Shown here in pieces: positions 1-8,653 of a stretch of DNA of 64,000 nucleotides. The notes under the pieces were generated by a model that was not told the origin of the DNA, did no database searches, and was given only the letters and a program-made list of their open reading frames with translations. How positions within the stretch are numbered: position 1 is the stretch's first letter; each line of letters opens with the position of its first letter. The stretch covers positions 1-64,000 of the forward strand of contig NZ_JAHZPA010000007.1 in assembly GCF_019929225.1 (NCBI RefSeq). The letters run 5' to 3'. This stretch comes from Streptococcus sanguinis (GTDB taxonomy: Bacteria; Bacillota; Bacilli; Lactobacillales; Streptococcaceae). The position numbers and the translations under genes were made by a program.

Positions 1-1779
1 ATCCAAGTATTGCTCACGCATATAAGCATCGTAATCATAATAATGAGTCGCATCTACCTTCATAGTATTGGTGTTATGTGCAGGGGTGTAGCCTTTCCAT
101 AAATCAAAATCTGGTACATTATTTTCTTCCATCTTCCAAGCCCCTTTATTGGTAAAACCTCTCACAATATCATTTCTTGCTGCCATCTCTTTTTCTTCTA
201 ATTCTGACAAATTTTCATTATAAGTTTGTTGAGATTCTACAAATTTATTAAAACCGGACTTGAAAGTCTCAAGCGGAATCTTTTTACCATTAATAGTAAT
301 CTCATCAGGTAACCCTTCGCTCGCGGTGCCAATCGCTGTCGCTTTGTCAAAGGAATCCAAAGAATTTAACATGACTTTAAAGGTTCCGATAGCTATCTTT
401 GTTGGTTTACCGCCAGGAACTAGATCTAGTGCCCATTCACCCATAGACTTCCAAAACTCCACTTGTTCACTAGCTTGCTGCTTCTTAATATCAGTCAATT
501 CCTTATAAGAAGCTTCAAGTGCTTTATCCGAATATGTAGTTGAAAGACCACTTGTGTATATCTTAGTTTCAGGGACTCCAAGAGAATTATTCTTGGTAAC
601 CTTAAACGTAATATTGTCACTATCATCCAATTTTACTATTTCGAAATCATAAGAAATGTTTTTTTTGTAAACTCCTTGCATGCCATTATTAATCTCGCTC
701 GAACTAGACCCTAAGCCAAGATCCTCCACAGACTGAAGAAGGCCGTTAAATTTATTCAAAGTTCGCAGTCTTTTTTTCATCGCAATCATGTCGGGATTGC
801 TTTCATCATATTTAGCTTCTTTCAAACCTGCTTGAATTGCCTGCAATTTGCCTGCATACTTATCATTAACCGTTTTTAGATTTTCAATATGAGCTTTTGT
901 TTCTTCTGGGGATATCTTCCCAAAGCCATTAAAATAACGTTGTATTTTATTTATATTCCCTTGTTCCATAGCCATAGCTATCTCAGTCGAGATAATCAAA
1001 TAACCATTTTCACTAATAGATGATGAAGCTATGGCATGAGTGCTTTCAAGATTGTCATTCCAAGCTGCAACCATAATTTCGGCATCCGCTTCATTCTTGA
1101 TAATATCTAAATAATCTACTTGTTCTACCGTAATAGGATTTTCTTTCATAATAGCATGATAAACTACTTTTGGACTAACTCCTATAACAGCTTGAGCATT
1201 TTGAATAGTATCAGCTAAATCTTCAAAGGCTGCCTTACCTGTCTCAGCTACTTTCTTTAAAGCATCATCCGCATCTGAAATGCCTTGATGGGTGGTGTTA
1301 CGCGCATTAACTTCATCATTAATGAAAGCTTGGGCTCTCTCATCATATCCTGTGAAATCAACAGTCCCAAAACCTAGTGCCTCTTGCGCTTCTTCCATCA
1401 AAGATTTCAAGCCATTTTTCTTGGCAATCATCTCTTCATACTGAGGGCCTTTTAGTGTATTAACAATACCGTCAATAGCTCCTTTATCAGTATAGGCAAA
1501 ATTACCAAATCCTAGGCCTTGGACGGTATGCCCAAAGTCTGAGACCCCTTCTCCGTAAGTTTTTAAAACTTCAGGAGCTTGTTGAAAGACTTGGTCCTGC
1601 AGAATGTTTAATTTACCAAAAAAGGCATTAATCACCTCTCCTCTTTGACCTCCTACACGATCTGTAAAGGATCGCTGTGTTTGGGCAGCTGCCGCTGTTA
1701 GTGCAACTGAAAAACTCGTAATGGATTCTCCATAGCTTTGAATACCACCCAAATTATGCGCTTTAACACTATAACTCAT
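1..1779 (-). CDS. LXG-like type VII secretion effector / polymorphic toxin, C-terminus outside the window
   Basis: An open frame of 593 codons without a stop runs from ATG at 1779 (AGAAGGAG ribosome site just upstream) off the left edge, so the C-terminus is missing. The N-terminal 250 residues are Ala-, Gln- and Glu-rich and look helical, with an L-G-G near residue 10. The middle (about 300-420) has Lys/Glu-rich helices, and residues 440-480 hold a hydrophobic segment with a V-P-G-G turn. This layout matches LXG-type T7SS substrates, which end in a variable toxin domain. Position supports the call: it follows essC and a small helical protein in the same direction. No toxin motif is visible in the part seen, so the activity cannot be named. 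The DNA is AT-rich like the 3' end of essC. Family assignment is inference from layout and context. Confidence 0.7.
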   Translation of the reverse strand, partial: MSYSVKAHNLGGIQSYGESITSFSVALTAAAAQTQRSFTDRVGGQRGEVINAFFGKLNILQDQVFQQAPEVLKTYGEGVSDFGHTVQGLGFGNFAYTDKGAIDGIVNTLKGPQYEEMIAKKNGLKSLMEEAQEALGFGTVDFTGYDERAQAFINDEVNARNTTHQGISDADDALKKVAETGKAAFEDLADTIQNAQAVIGVSPKVVYHAIMKENPITVEQVDYLDIIKNEADAEIMVAAWNDNLESTHAIASSSISENGYLIISTEIAMAMEQGNINKIQRYFNGFGKISPEETKAHIENLKTVNDKYAGKLQAIQAGLKEAKYDESNPDMIAMKKRLRTLNKFNGLLQSVEDLGLGSSSSEINNGMQGVYKKNISYDFEIVKLDDSDNITFKVTKNNSLGVPETKIYTSGLSTTYSDKALEASYKELTDIKKQQASEQVEFWKSMGEWALDLVPGGKPTKIAIGTFKVMLNSLDSFDKATAIGTASEGLPDEITINGKKIPLETFKSGFNKFVESQQTYNENLSELEEKEMAARNDIVRGFTNKGAWKMEENNVPDFDLWKGYTPAHNTNTMKVDATHYYDYDAYMREQYLD

Positions 1780-1799
1780 CTGTCTACTCCTTCTCTATT

Positions 1800-2237
1800 C
1801 TATTTCGTCTTAAACGTTGGCGTTTTAAGTAAGCTATTATTTCGATATTCTTCCCATTCACTAGCTACAGCTGCCGAAATCTGAGTTTCTAAAGAGGCGA
1901 TTTCAAGCTTCAATAATTCAACCATCGTATCACGTTTTGTATCCAATAAAGTGGATAAAGTTTTGATATCCGTTTGTTCTTGCCTACGCTCTTCATCGTA
2001 CTTATCTCCAGCAACGCTACCTAGAGCACCATTAATACTAAAGGTCATACTTCCAATCGCGCCTATTGAACCATTCAATGCATTGGTTACTTGCTTATCA
2101 TCAATATTGCAGGAATATCCTTCTAACCTACTCTTGATGGCCTCTAACCGTGCTTTTTTGGCTTTCAAACCTGCTGATGCTCCAAAAGGATTACCAGGAA
2201 AAGTCATAGGGGTATATAAATAATTAAAACCGTTCAT
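1800..2237 (-). CDS. Small helical protein between essC and the effector; possible effector partner
   Basis: A 145-residue protein with no signal peptide or membrane segment. It starts at ATG 2237 behind an AGAGAGGAAAC ribosome site and ends 20 bases before the effector start. After a Pro/Gly-rich N-terminus it has a basic helix (residues 24-40), a Gly/Ser/Ala-rich centre (55-75) and a long charged helix (78-125) ending in Trp-Glu-Glu-Tyr. LXG effectors are usually encoded just after small helical targeting partners (Lap or DUF5082 types) that co-migrate with the toxin to the EssC channel. That role is inferred from size, predicted helicity and position; I do not recognise the family. It could also be an independent small substrate. 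Confidence 0.6.
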   Translation of the reverse strand: MNGFNYLYTPMTFPGNPFGASAGLKAKKARLEAIKSRLEGYSCNIDDKQVTNALNGSIGAIGSMTFSINGALGSVAGDKYDEERRQEQTDIKTLSTLLDTKRDTMVELLKLEIASLETQISAAVASEWEEYRNNSLLKTPTFKTK

Positions 2238-2280
2238 TTTGTTTCCTCTCTATTTTATAATTTAGTTTAAATAAATGTTG

Positions 2281-5200
2281 TTATTTCATCAAAACTTTAA
2301 TCTTGTGTACTGTATTATCAAGAATATAATAATGAGTCTGTAAATCTAAGATGCCTTCACGAATCGGACGGTTGTTAAGAGAACTAAAGACTGTTTGCTC
2401 GCTTATACGCATAGCCACCAAAGATTGTTTAAAGCCTCTTGCAATCTTAGATGCAACATCTATGCTGCGAATAATATTTGGAGAAGTCATTGCAATAGAA
2501 GCATAGCCAGCTCTTAATCCTTTCTCTAAGACAAAAGCTAATCGTCCTTGATCCACACTATCAAGTTCTGTCATCAATTCTGTCATTTGATAGATTATCA
2601 CTGTCGCTTCATGATTATTCTTACGTTCCTTAGTTCGTATTTTAATACGTTTTTCTATATCTTCAAGAAGCTCTGAAACATTTTGGCCCCCATTCGCTAG
2701 GATTACGTTCTTTTGCTCATTTAAATTATGATAAGTAGGAGCGAGTATAATTACACGCTGCATTCCCCTTTGAATTTGATTTACAAAAGCAATCATTTGA
2801 GTTTCTTGTTCTGTTAAATAAAGAAGATTTCCTTTATTTAACTGCCAATTGACAGATTCAACCGTCTCCATATCCAATCCTAGTGGTACTAAGCCCTGCT
2901 CATAAGCTGCTTGGACACTAGCTCGGCTGTAGAAGTCCGCCTCTGTCAACTCCTCTGGTACCATCGGAATGGCACTTGGTCGCTGTCCGGTCCAAGCTTC
3001 TTGGAGAGAAGCGACTTCCTGACGTAGGTTGTTGAGGACTTGTGCATCATTGGCACCTGCTACTGGCAGAGCCAGCTGGATAACATCGACTTCGTCACGC
3101 TTCATGAGCGCCCGACCCTTGATGTCTTCCATAGTAGCTGCAAGTAGAGTAGAGCCCACAATCAAGCGAACTTCTCCCACATCATTCTGCGGCAGACTCA
3201 GCTGGTGCTTGAAGTTGGCATAGAACTGCGCCCGAAGGTTGGATTGACGGCCCGCTGTCACCAAGAGGTGAACACCGATGCTGAGACCTTCACGGGAAAT
3301 CCGCACTAAAAGTTTGAAAAGCTCCGCTTCATAGGCCTCTTCCTTCATGGACTCATAGCTGTCCAGCAGGATGACAATTGCCGGCTCTTGCTGACCGCTA
3401 GCTTGACGGTAGAGCTCCAAGGTACCAACACCGTAGTCGGACAAAAGTTTCTTACGCCGGTTGAGCTCCCGCTCCATGATGCGTACAAACTTGGCAATCT
3501 TCTCCGTCTGATCGAGAAGCAAAGTATCGGCCACCTGCGGTAATTGCCCCAGTGGTGCCAGACCATTGGTACCGAAGTCCATTAGGTAGAGGGTGACATC
3601 TTTGGGACTGAACTTGCGAGCCAAGTCCATGGCCGCACTTTGCAGGAAGGTTGTCTTCCCCGTACCTGGACTTCCGTAGAGCAGGATATGCCCATCCTTA
3701 GACAGATTGACTGAGACCGGCTCTTGCTTCTGCGCCTGCGGGATATCCGCCATCCCGAGAAGGACGGAGACCGGCTTCTTTTGCTCCCAGGCTTCCTGGG
3801 GCTGGACAGGTTCCAACTCTTGCAGAGTCATCCGCTCTTTAAGCGGTGGCAGCCATGGCTGTGGTACCGGTGGAATCTGCTGGCTCTCTGTCAGTAGTTG
3901 GATCTGACTGACAATAGCCTCCAGCTCTGTCGGTACTTCCTTGATATCCTCGGCTAAGTCAAGACCTGACAGGTCTTGATTGAGCACCTCGTATTGGCCT
4001 AGGTCGTTGATCAGGTAGATGGTATGGTCTTCAATTCCCATCTCATCCTTATCCGGCTGATAGTCTGCCCCTGACCAGGCTGACTGGAAGAGTTCATAGA
4101 CTTCATTATTGCCGACCTGCAGATAGGCCCGGCCTGTCTGGGTAATCTCCGCCGCATCTGGCGTCTTAAGCATTTCCATCGAGTCCGTCCGGTCTGCTAC
4201 CTTGAGCGCCAGCTTAAAGCGGGAGTTGGACCAGATCTGGTCATCCACCACCCCAGAGGGCTTCTGAGTAGCCAGGATCAAGTGGACCCCAAGGGAACGT
4301 CCGACCCGAGCGATAGATACCAGCTCCTTGATAAAGTCAGGCTGGTTGACCTTGAGCTCTGCGAACTCATCCGAGATGAGGAAGAGATGGGGCAGAGGTT
4401 CGGTTGCTTCCCCGTTTTTAAATTTCTTTTGATATTGGTTGATATGATTGACTTCAAACTCTCTAAAGAGCCGCTCCCGACGGTGAATCTCCGCATTGAT
4501 GGAAGCCAGCGCCCGCATGGATTGGGCCCCGTCCAAGTTGGTAATGGTCCCCAAGAGATGAGGCAGGTTCTTGAAGAGGTTGGCCATTCCCCCACCCTTG
4601 TAGTCGATGAGCAGGAAGGCCACATCGTGCGGGTGGAAGTTGACAGCCAGACTCAGGATATAGGATTGGATAGTCTCTGACTTACCTGATCCCGTTGTCC
4701 CGGCAATCAGCCCGTGCGGTCCATGAGCTTTTTCATGCAGGTTGAGGTAGACCAGATCTTCTTTCCCCCGCAGGCCGATAGGCACCGCCAAGCTCTTATA
4801 AGGCGCATTCTGTTGCCACTTTTGCAAGACTTGCAGGTCTGAGAAGGTCTCTGCCCCATACATCTCCATAAAGGTTACAGTATCAGGGATTGAGCTCTTG
4901 AGATTCTGTAAGTGGTTGAGTGGCGCCAAGGTCCGAGCGATTCGCTCCTTGTCATAGCCTTCTGGGAAATGATCCAAGCGGAAGTCAATCTCTCTGAGGA
5001 TTCCCTCTTCCATGACCAGCTGCCCAGTGTTGCGGTCCTTGATATTGACAACCGTCTTAATATTCTCAGACAGAGAGCTCATCACATCCTGCACGAAAAT
5101 TAGTGAGCAGCCCAGGTCAGTCGGATCCTCTGTGAAGAACTCCATGATGATATGGTCGAGAATAAGCTTTTCATCTGTGACCAATACCACATAGTGAGGA

Positions 5201-6684
5201 CTGTAGAGTGTTGTCTCCTGCCGGTTCGCTTCTTCCTTCTGAGCCTTGCGTAGTTTCAGGATCTGGTTGAGACTGTTTAGGACCTGATCGTGCGTCCGTT
5301 GATTATAGACAAAGCCACGGACGTTCAGTTCTTGCAGAGTCGCATGCGGCAGCCAGCGCAGCCAATCCCACTGGTCGCGCTCCTCCTCTGGCATGATGGT
5401 AATCACCTGCACATCGTGGTAGGAGTGAAAGACCGCTAACTGCATGACCAAGAGCTGGAGCTGTTCCAGGACTAGATTGCGCGGACCTATATAGCCGACC
5501 GGCCCATGGCTGAGATTAGCCACGATAGGAAGATCAGGAATTTTCTTATGCCGAGTGTAGAGAGCATAGCCCTCCTCTTCCAGCGCATCTTTCTTTCCGC
5601 TCCGCTCCTCTTGACCGTAGGTCAGCTTATAAGAGGTTGGCACCTGTCCAAGCCCCAAGCGATAGTAAAGAAAGTCAAAGTGCAGCGGTGTCTTCTCGTA
5701 GATGCGGTGGCTGTAGTCTGTCACCAGACCCGTCAATTCGTTAATGTTTGGGAAATGATAGAGCATGCCATCACGCTGCTCACGTTCCAGCTTGTTCAGC
5801 TCAATAGCCTTGTCTTTTAAATAGAGGTGATAAAGATCGATGCGCTCTTTCTTGTCTTCCTTGAACTTCTTGCGGTTTTTGAAGAAACCTCGAACCGAAA
5901 AGATAGCACTGGCGATTGACATCGTCACCGTAACGAGGATATAAATCCCCCGCGGCTGAACCAGTGTAATTAGCACCGTCACCCCAACCATGAGAAGTGG
6001 CGGCACAATCAGTCTCAAGAGTTCATCATTGGGCTTTTGAGGCTCCTTGCTTGGCGGAGCAATCTGGATCTTGTCCTCTGAACTCCGATAGATAATCCGC
6101 GGTGAGCGGTGATAGTCTGGATAGTCTGGATAAAAACCATGGCGAGAAGCGCCCCGCAAGGTCAGGTTAGAACTGACCGTAGCTGGACCCGTCACCCAGA
6201 TTTCTTCTGGATAGACCTTGAGGCAGATACCTTCCAAGCTTAGCTCGTCACCGGCCTCCAGCTGGATTTGGTCTCCCGTCCACTCAACGTGATTGAGATA
6301 AACTTGACCTCGCATCTTGGTTAAAAACCAAGAATCATTTGTTCGCTTCAAGAGCAACTCCAAAGTCGCTTCCAGACTGATGGCTGCGCCCTTCTGGTCG
6401 CTGATGAGTAACTCTTTTCTGTCCAGTAGGTCATAAACAGCCGGTTCTGAATCAGATTGATACAAGGTGAGATTACCCAAGGTCAGACCGTCAGTTACGA
6501 CACCCGTTTCTTCCCCCATCTGATAAAAGACTTGCCCTTCAGCTAGCTGAAGCTGGATAGGAGTCTCCTGATGAGGCAGGTAAAGCTGGGCCTTCTCACT
6601 AGCTGCTAAGAGAACTTTCTTGTCCTCTGTCAGCTGCAGCTCATAGCGCAGATGGTCTGTATAGATGATGATTGTCTTGCTCAT
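2281..6684 (-). CDS. essC: Type VII secretion ATPase EssC
   Basis: A 1467-residue FtsK/SpoIIIE-family ATPase, the motor and substrate-selecting component of the type VIIb secretion system in the cytoplasmic membrane. The N-terminal 190 residues match the FHA-like part of EssC. Two membrane segments lie at about 222-243 and 246-264. The first ATPase domain has Walker A GTTGSGKS (662-669) and a Walker B ending in D-E-F (772-774). The second has GSPGTGKT (1004-1011). A third, degenerate domain fills the C-terminus. Length is normal for EssC. It follows essB by two bases and is the last secretion gene before the effector module. From about residue 1268 onward (DNA below about 2880) base composition drops to AT-rich, unlike the rest of the gene. 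The C-terminal domain of EssC is known to vary by strain and to match the neighbouring effectors. Confidence 0.97.
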   Translation of the reverse strand: MSKTIIIYTDHLRYELQLTEDKKVLLAASEKAQLYLPHQETPIQLQLAEGQVFYQMGEETGVVTDGLTLGNLTLYQSDSEPAVYDLLDRKELLISDQKGAAISLEATLELLLKRTNDSWFLTKMRGQVYLNHVEWTGDQIQLEAGDELSLEGICLKVYPEEIWVTGPATVSSNLTLRGASRHGFYPDYPDYHRSPRIIYRSSEDKIQIAPPSKEPQKPNDELLRLIVPPLLMVGVTVLITLVQPRGIYILVTVTMSIASAIFSVRGFFKNRKKFKEDKKERIDLYHLYLKDKAIELNKLEREQRDGMLYHFPNINELTGLVTDYSHRIYEKTPLHFDFLYYRLGLGQVPTSYKLTYGQEERSGKKDALEEEGYALYTRHKKIPDLPIVANLSHGPVGYIGPRNLVLEQLQLLVMQLAVFHSYHDVQVITIMPEEERDQWDWLRWLPHATLQELNVRGFVYNQRTHDQVLNSLNQILKLRKAQKEEANRQETTLYSPHYVVLVTDEKLILDHIIMEFFTEDPTDLGCSLIFVQDVMSSLSENIKTVVNIKDRNTGQLVMEEGILREIDFRLDHFPEGYDKERIARTLAPLNHLQNLKSSIPDTVTFMEMYGAETFSDLQVLQKWQQNAPYKSLAVPIGLRGKEDLVYLNLHEKAHGPHGLIAGTTGSGKSETIQSYILSLAVNFHPHDVAFLLIDYKGGGMANLFKNLPHLLGTITNLDGAQSMRALASINAEIHRRERLFREFEVNHINQYQKKFKNGEATEPLPHLFLISDEFAELKVNQPDFIKELVSIARVGRSLGVHLILATQKPSGVVDDQIWSNSRFKLALKVADRTDSMEMLKTPDAAEITQTGRAYLQVGNNEVYELFQSAWSGADYQPDKDEMGIEDHTIYLINDLGQYEVLNQDLSGLDLAEDIKEVPTELEAIVSQIQLLTESQQIPPVPQPWLPPLKERMTLQELEPVQPQEAWEQKKPVSVLLGMADIPQAQKQEPVSVNLSKDGHILLYGSPGTGKTTFLQSAAMDLARKFSPKDVTLYLMDFGTNGLAPLGQLPQVADTLLLDQTEKIAKFVRIMERELNRRKKLLSDYGVGTLELYRQASGQQEPAIVILLDSYESMKEEAYEAELFKLLVRISREGLSIGVHLLVTAGRQSNLRAQFYANFKHQLSLPQNDVGEVRLIVGSTLLAATMEDIKGRALMKRDEVDVIQLALPVAGANDAQVLNNLRQEVASLQEAWTGQRPSAIPMVPEELTEADFYSRASVQAAYEQGLVPLGLDMETVESVNWQLNKGNLLYLTEQETQMIAFVNQIQRGMQRVIILAPTYHNLNEQKNVILANGGQNVSELLEDIEKRIKIRTKERKNNHEATVIIYQMTELMTELDSVDQGRLAFVLEKGLRAGYASIAMTSPNIIRSIDVASKIARGFKQSLVAMRISEQTVFSSLNNRPIREGILDLQTHYYILDNTVHKIKVLMK

Positions 6685-6686
6685 AC

Positions 6687-7946
6687 TTACTCCTTCGCGC
6701 TACTGCTAGACGACGCTTCACTGCTGGAGGAAGAGCTTGCTCCTGAAGAACCTTCCTCGCCAGAAGCGCTTGAGCTAGAATCACCAGTCAAAAGCTCCTT
6801 GCGGCTATCCCAGTATTTCTTATACTCGCCTTCCAAAGACTCAAGCTTAGTCTCCCGATCCTTACCAGACAAACTATCGTCCTCACGAACCTTTTTCATC
6901 TCCTGCGTCAAGGCATAAATAATCAGATCTGAGTCATTAATCCGTTTGGCTGTGTCCAAAGCATCTTCAAAATCATTACGTCCAACTTGAATCCAGTAAT
7001 TGAGATACAAATCATCTGATTTTAGTGTGACATTGTTCAGGATGACCTTACGCTGATCATCGGAAAATTCCAGCCCCTGGATATAAGAGTAGGCCAGTTC
7101 ATATTTCTGTGTATTCGGCAAACTCTTAGGAGAGATTCCCTCCAGCTCATCGATGACCTTGCTGTAGTCCACTTTGATAAAGGCAGTATCCGCCTGCAAC
7201 AGCTTTTCCTTGAACGGATTCTGTATGAAAATCAGATAAATCAAAGGAATGGTCAAAATTACAACAGCTGCTGTCAGCCAGATGGTCGCCAGTTTGAAAA
7301 TCTTATGCTGGCGCTTAGAGACCAGTGTCTGCTTCTCTGCTTCTTCTGCAGCCTTTTCCTGATAGGATTTCTCCAAAACAGCAACCGCATCTTCCAGACT
7401 GTCAGCCTCACGCAGCTCCACTAGGAAATCTGGCAGAGTTTCTAGCTCTAACGAGCCCTTGTAAAGCTCCATAAAGTCCAGATCTGCAAAGAGCGTCACC
7501 GCAAAGCACTTAGCCTGACGCAAAAAGTCCTCCCGAGAAATAGCCTGAGGTGTCATGATACCGGGAACTCCGCGATAAGCAATCTTCGCCTGTGCATCCT
7601 TAGTAATAAAGAGATTGCTAGGATGCAGCAAAAAAGTAACTGGCAATTCCAGTGCCGCTTCTAGAGCAAAAACATTGAGAGCCAGACGAATCCGCTCAGA
7701 AATCGTGCGCTTTTCAATCTCTTCCTTGGACAGCCCCAAAGGCTCAATCTGATAGGTGAAATAGACACTATCATGGTCGGCCTTAGTCTCCTGCTCCAAG
7801 AAAAGCGGATGGTGCAGGTCCAAAAGCAAGAGCTCCCGCAAATCCTGCGTTGCCACATCCGAACGCTTCAGTGTTAGGCTCCAATTCTTGTCATTTTTTT
7901 CATAGATAAACTCTTGTTCAGCAAATACAAATTTTTCCTCAGTCAC
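6687..7946 (-). CDS. essB: Type VII secretion protein EssB (YukC family)
   Basis: Membrane subunit of the type VIIb secretion core, predicted 419 residues. The N-terminal half is cytoplasmic and pseudokinase-like in this family. One membrane segment lies at about 222-247 (ATIWLTAAVVILTIPLIYLI), followed by an external helical region and an acidic Ser/Glu/Ala-rich tail. The start is placed at GTG 7946, seven bases after AGGAG at 7954-7958. The frame also opens further up at TTG 7961, but that codon overlaps the ribosome site and the end of esaB. esaB ends at 7948, so the two genes are separated by one base and are probably translationally coupled. essC follows two bases after its stop. Confidence 0.95.
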   Translation of the reverse strand: MTEEKFVFAEQEFIYEKNDKNWSLTLKRSDVATQDLRELLLLDLHHPLFLEQETKADHDSVYFTYQIEPLGLSKEEIEKRTISERIRLALNVFALEAALELPVTFLLHPSNLFITKDAQAKIAYRGVPGIMTPQAISREDFLRQAKCFAVTLFADLDFMELYKGSLELETLPDFLVELREADSLEDAVAVLEKSYQEKAAEEAEKQTLVSKRQHKIFKLATIWLTAAVVILTIPLIYLIFIQNPFKEKLLQADTAFIKVDYSKVIDELEGISPKSLPNTQKYELAYSYIQGLEFSDDQRKVILNNVTLKSDDLYLNYWIQVGRNDFEDALDTAKRINDSDLIIYALTQEMKKVREDDSLSGKDRETKLESLEGEYKKYWDSRKELLTGDSSSSASGEEGSSGASSSSSSEASSSSSAKE

Positions 7947-7947
7947 C

Positions 7948-8187
7948 TTAAATCTCCTCAATCTCTACTAAATCTCCCGTTGTGACTGGATAATCAGCCA
8001 AAACCTTGCCCTCATCCAGTATCAACCCTTTGTTAATAATCCGCAGCTGATACTTATGGCGCTTTCCTTCGATATTGAAAATCTGATCAATCTCCCGAAT
8101 GAAGCGACGGACCTCAATTCGCTTAGGAATACGAATATCCACGTCCTTATCCCGCAAACGGAGGGTGATGTTGATATGTCCTTCCAT
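7948..8187 (-). CDS. esaB: Type VII secretion protein EsaB (YukD family, ubiquitin-like)
   Basis: A small cytoplasmic protein of 79 residues with the beta-grasp pattern of YukD (short strands INITLRL and VDIRI, a helix around RRFIREIDQIF, and a late Asp-Leu-Val). YukD proteins are needed for or modulate T7SS activity and bind the secretion core. The start is ATG 8187, nine bases after GGGAG and one base after the essA stop. A longer frame from 8223 overlaps essA, lacks a ribosome site there and would exceed the usual family length of about 80. Confidence 0.93.
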   Translation of the reverse strand: MEGHINITLRLRDKDVDIRIPKRIEVRRFIREIDQIFNIEGKRHKYQLRIINKGLILDEGKVLADYPVTTGDLVEIEEI

Positions 8188-8188
8188 G

Positions 8189-8647
8189 TTATATTTCTCC
8201 CTTACTGATACGATAGCTGACAAAGACAGTCATACTGACCAAGAGCGTGGCTGCTACAAAGTAGACCACTCCTGGCAGAAAATCATCCCAGCTGCTTTCT
8301 TCATCACTTTTCAAACTCGTCTGCAGCTTGGACAATTTTTCCGTTCCCGGCTGAAAAAGCTCCTTGGAATGGTAAATATCCGTCGGCCCCTGTATAGCAG
8401 AAAACAGTTGTCCCGCTTCTGTGGCCAACTGTTTATTTTGATACTGCTTCATTTCCTGAATTTTTTCCTGATTTTCAGCAACGAAAAGAGACTTGGTGCC
8501 TTCCGATTGTGCACCAAAGTTCAGTTCTTGCTCTTTTTCAATCCGCGAATTATCTATCTGCAGACGATTATCCTTCAGCTCATCTGCGGCAACAGCCGTC
8601 ACCGCAAACGAACCTAGGAGTAGGAATAAAAACAGAATTCTTTTCAT
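8189..8647 (-). CDS. essA: Type VII secretion protein EssA
   Basis: A 152-residue membrane protein with an N-terminal hydrophobic signal or anchor segment (residues 3-20, ending A-V-A-A). A charged, Gln/Glu-rich external region of about 95 residues follows, then a C-terminal membrane segment at about 127-147 (VVYFVAATLLVSMTVFVSY). This two-anchor layout and its place between esaA and esaB identify EssA, a small structural part of the type VIIb machine. esaA ends seven bases upstream. The sequence itself is poorly conserved in this family, so order in the operon carries much of the call. Confidence 0.92.
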   Translation of the reverse strand: MKRILFLFLLLGSFAVTAVAADELKDNRLQIDNSRIEKEQELNFGAQSEGTKSLFVAENQEKIQEMKQYQNKQLATEAGQLFSAIQGPTDIYHSKELFQPGTEKLSKLQTSLKSDEESSWDDFLPGVVYFVAATLLVSMTVFVSYRISKGEI

Positions 8648-8653
8648 ACTCTT

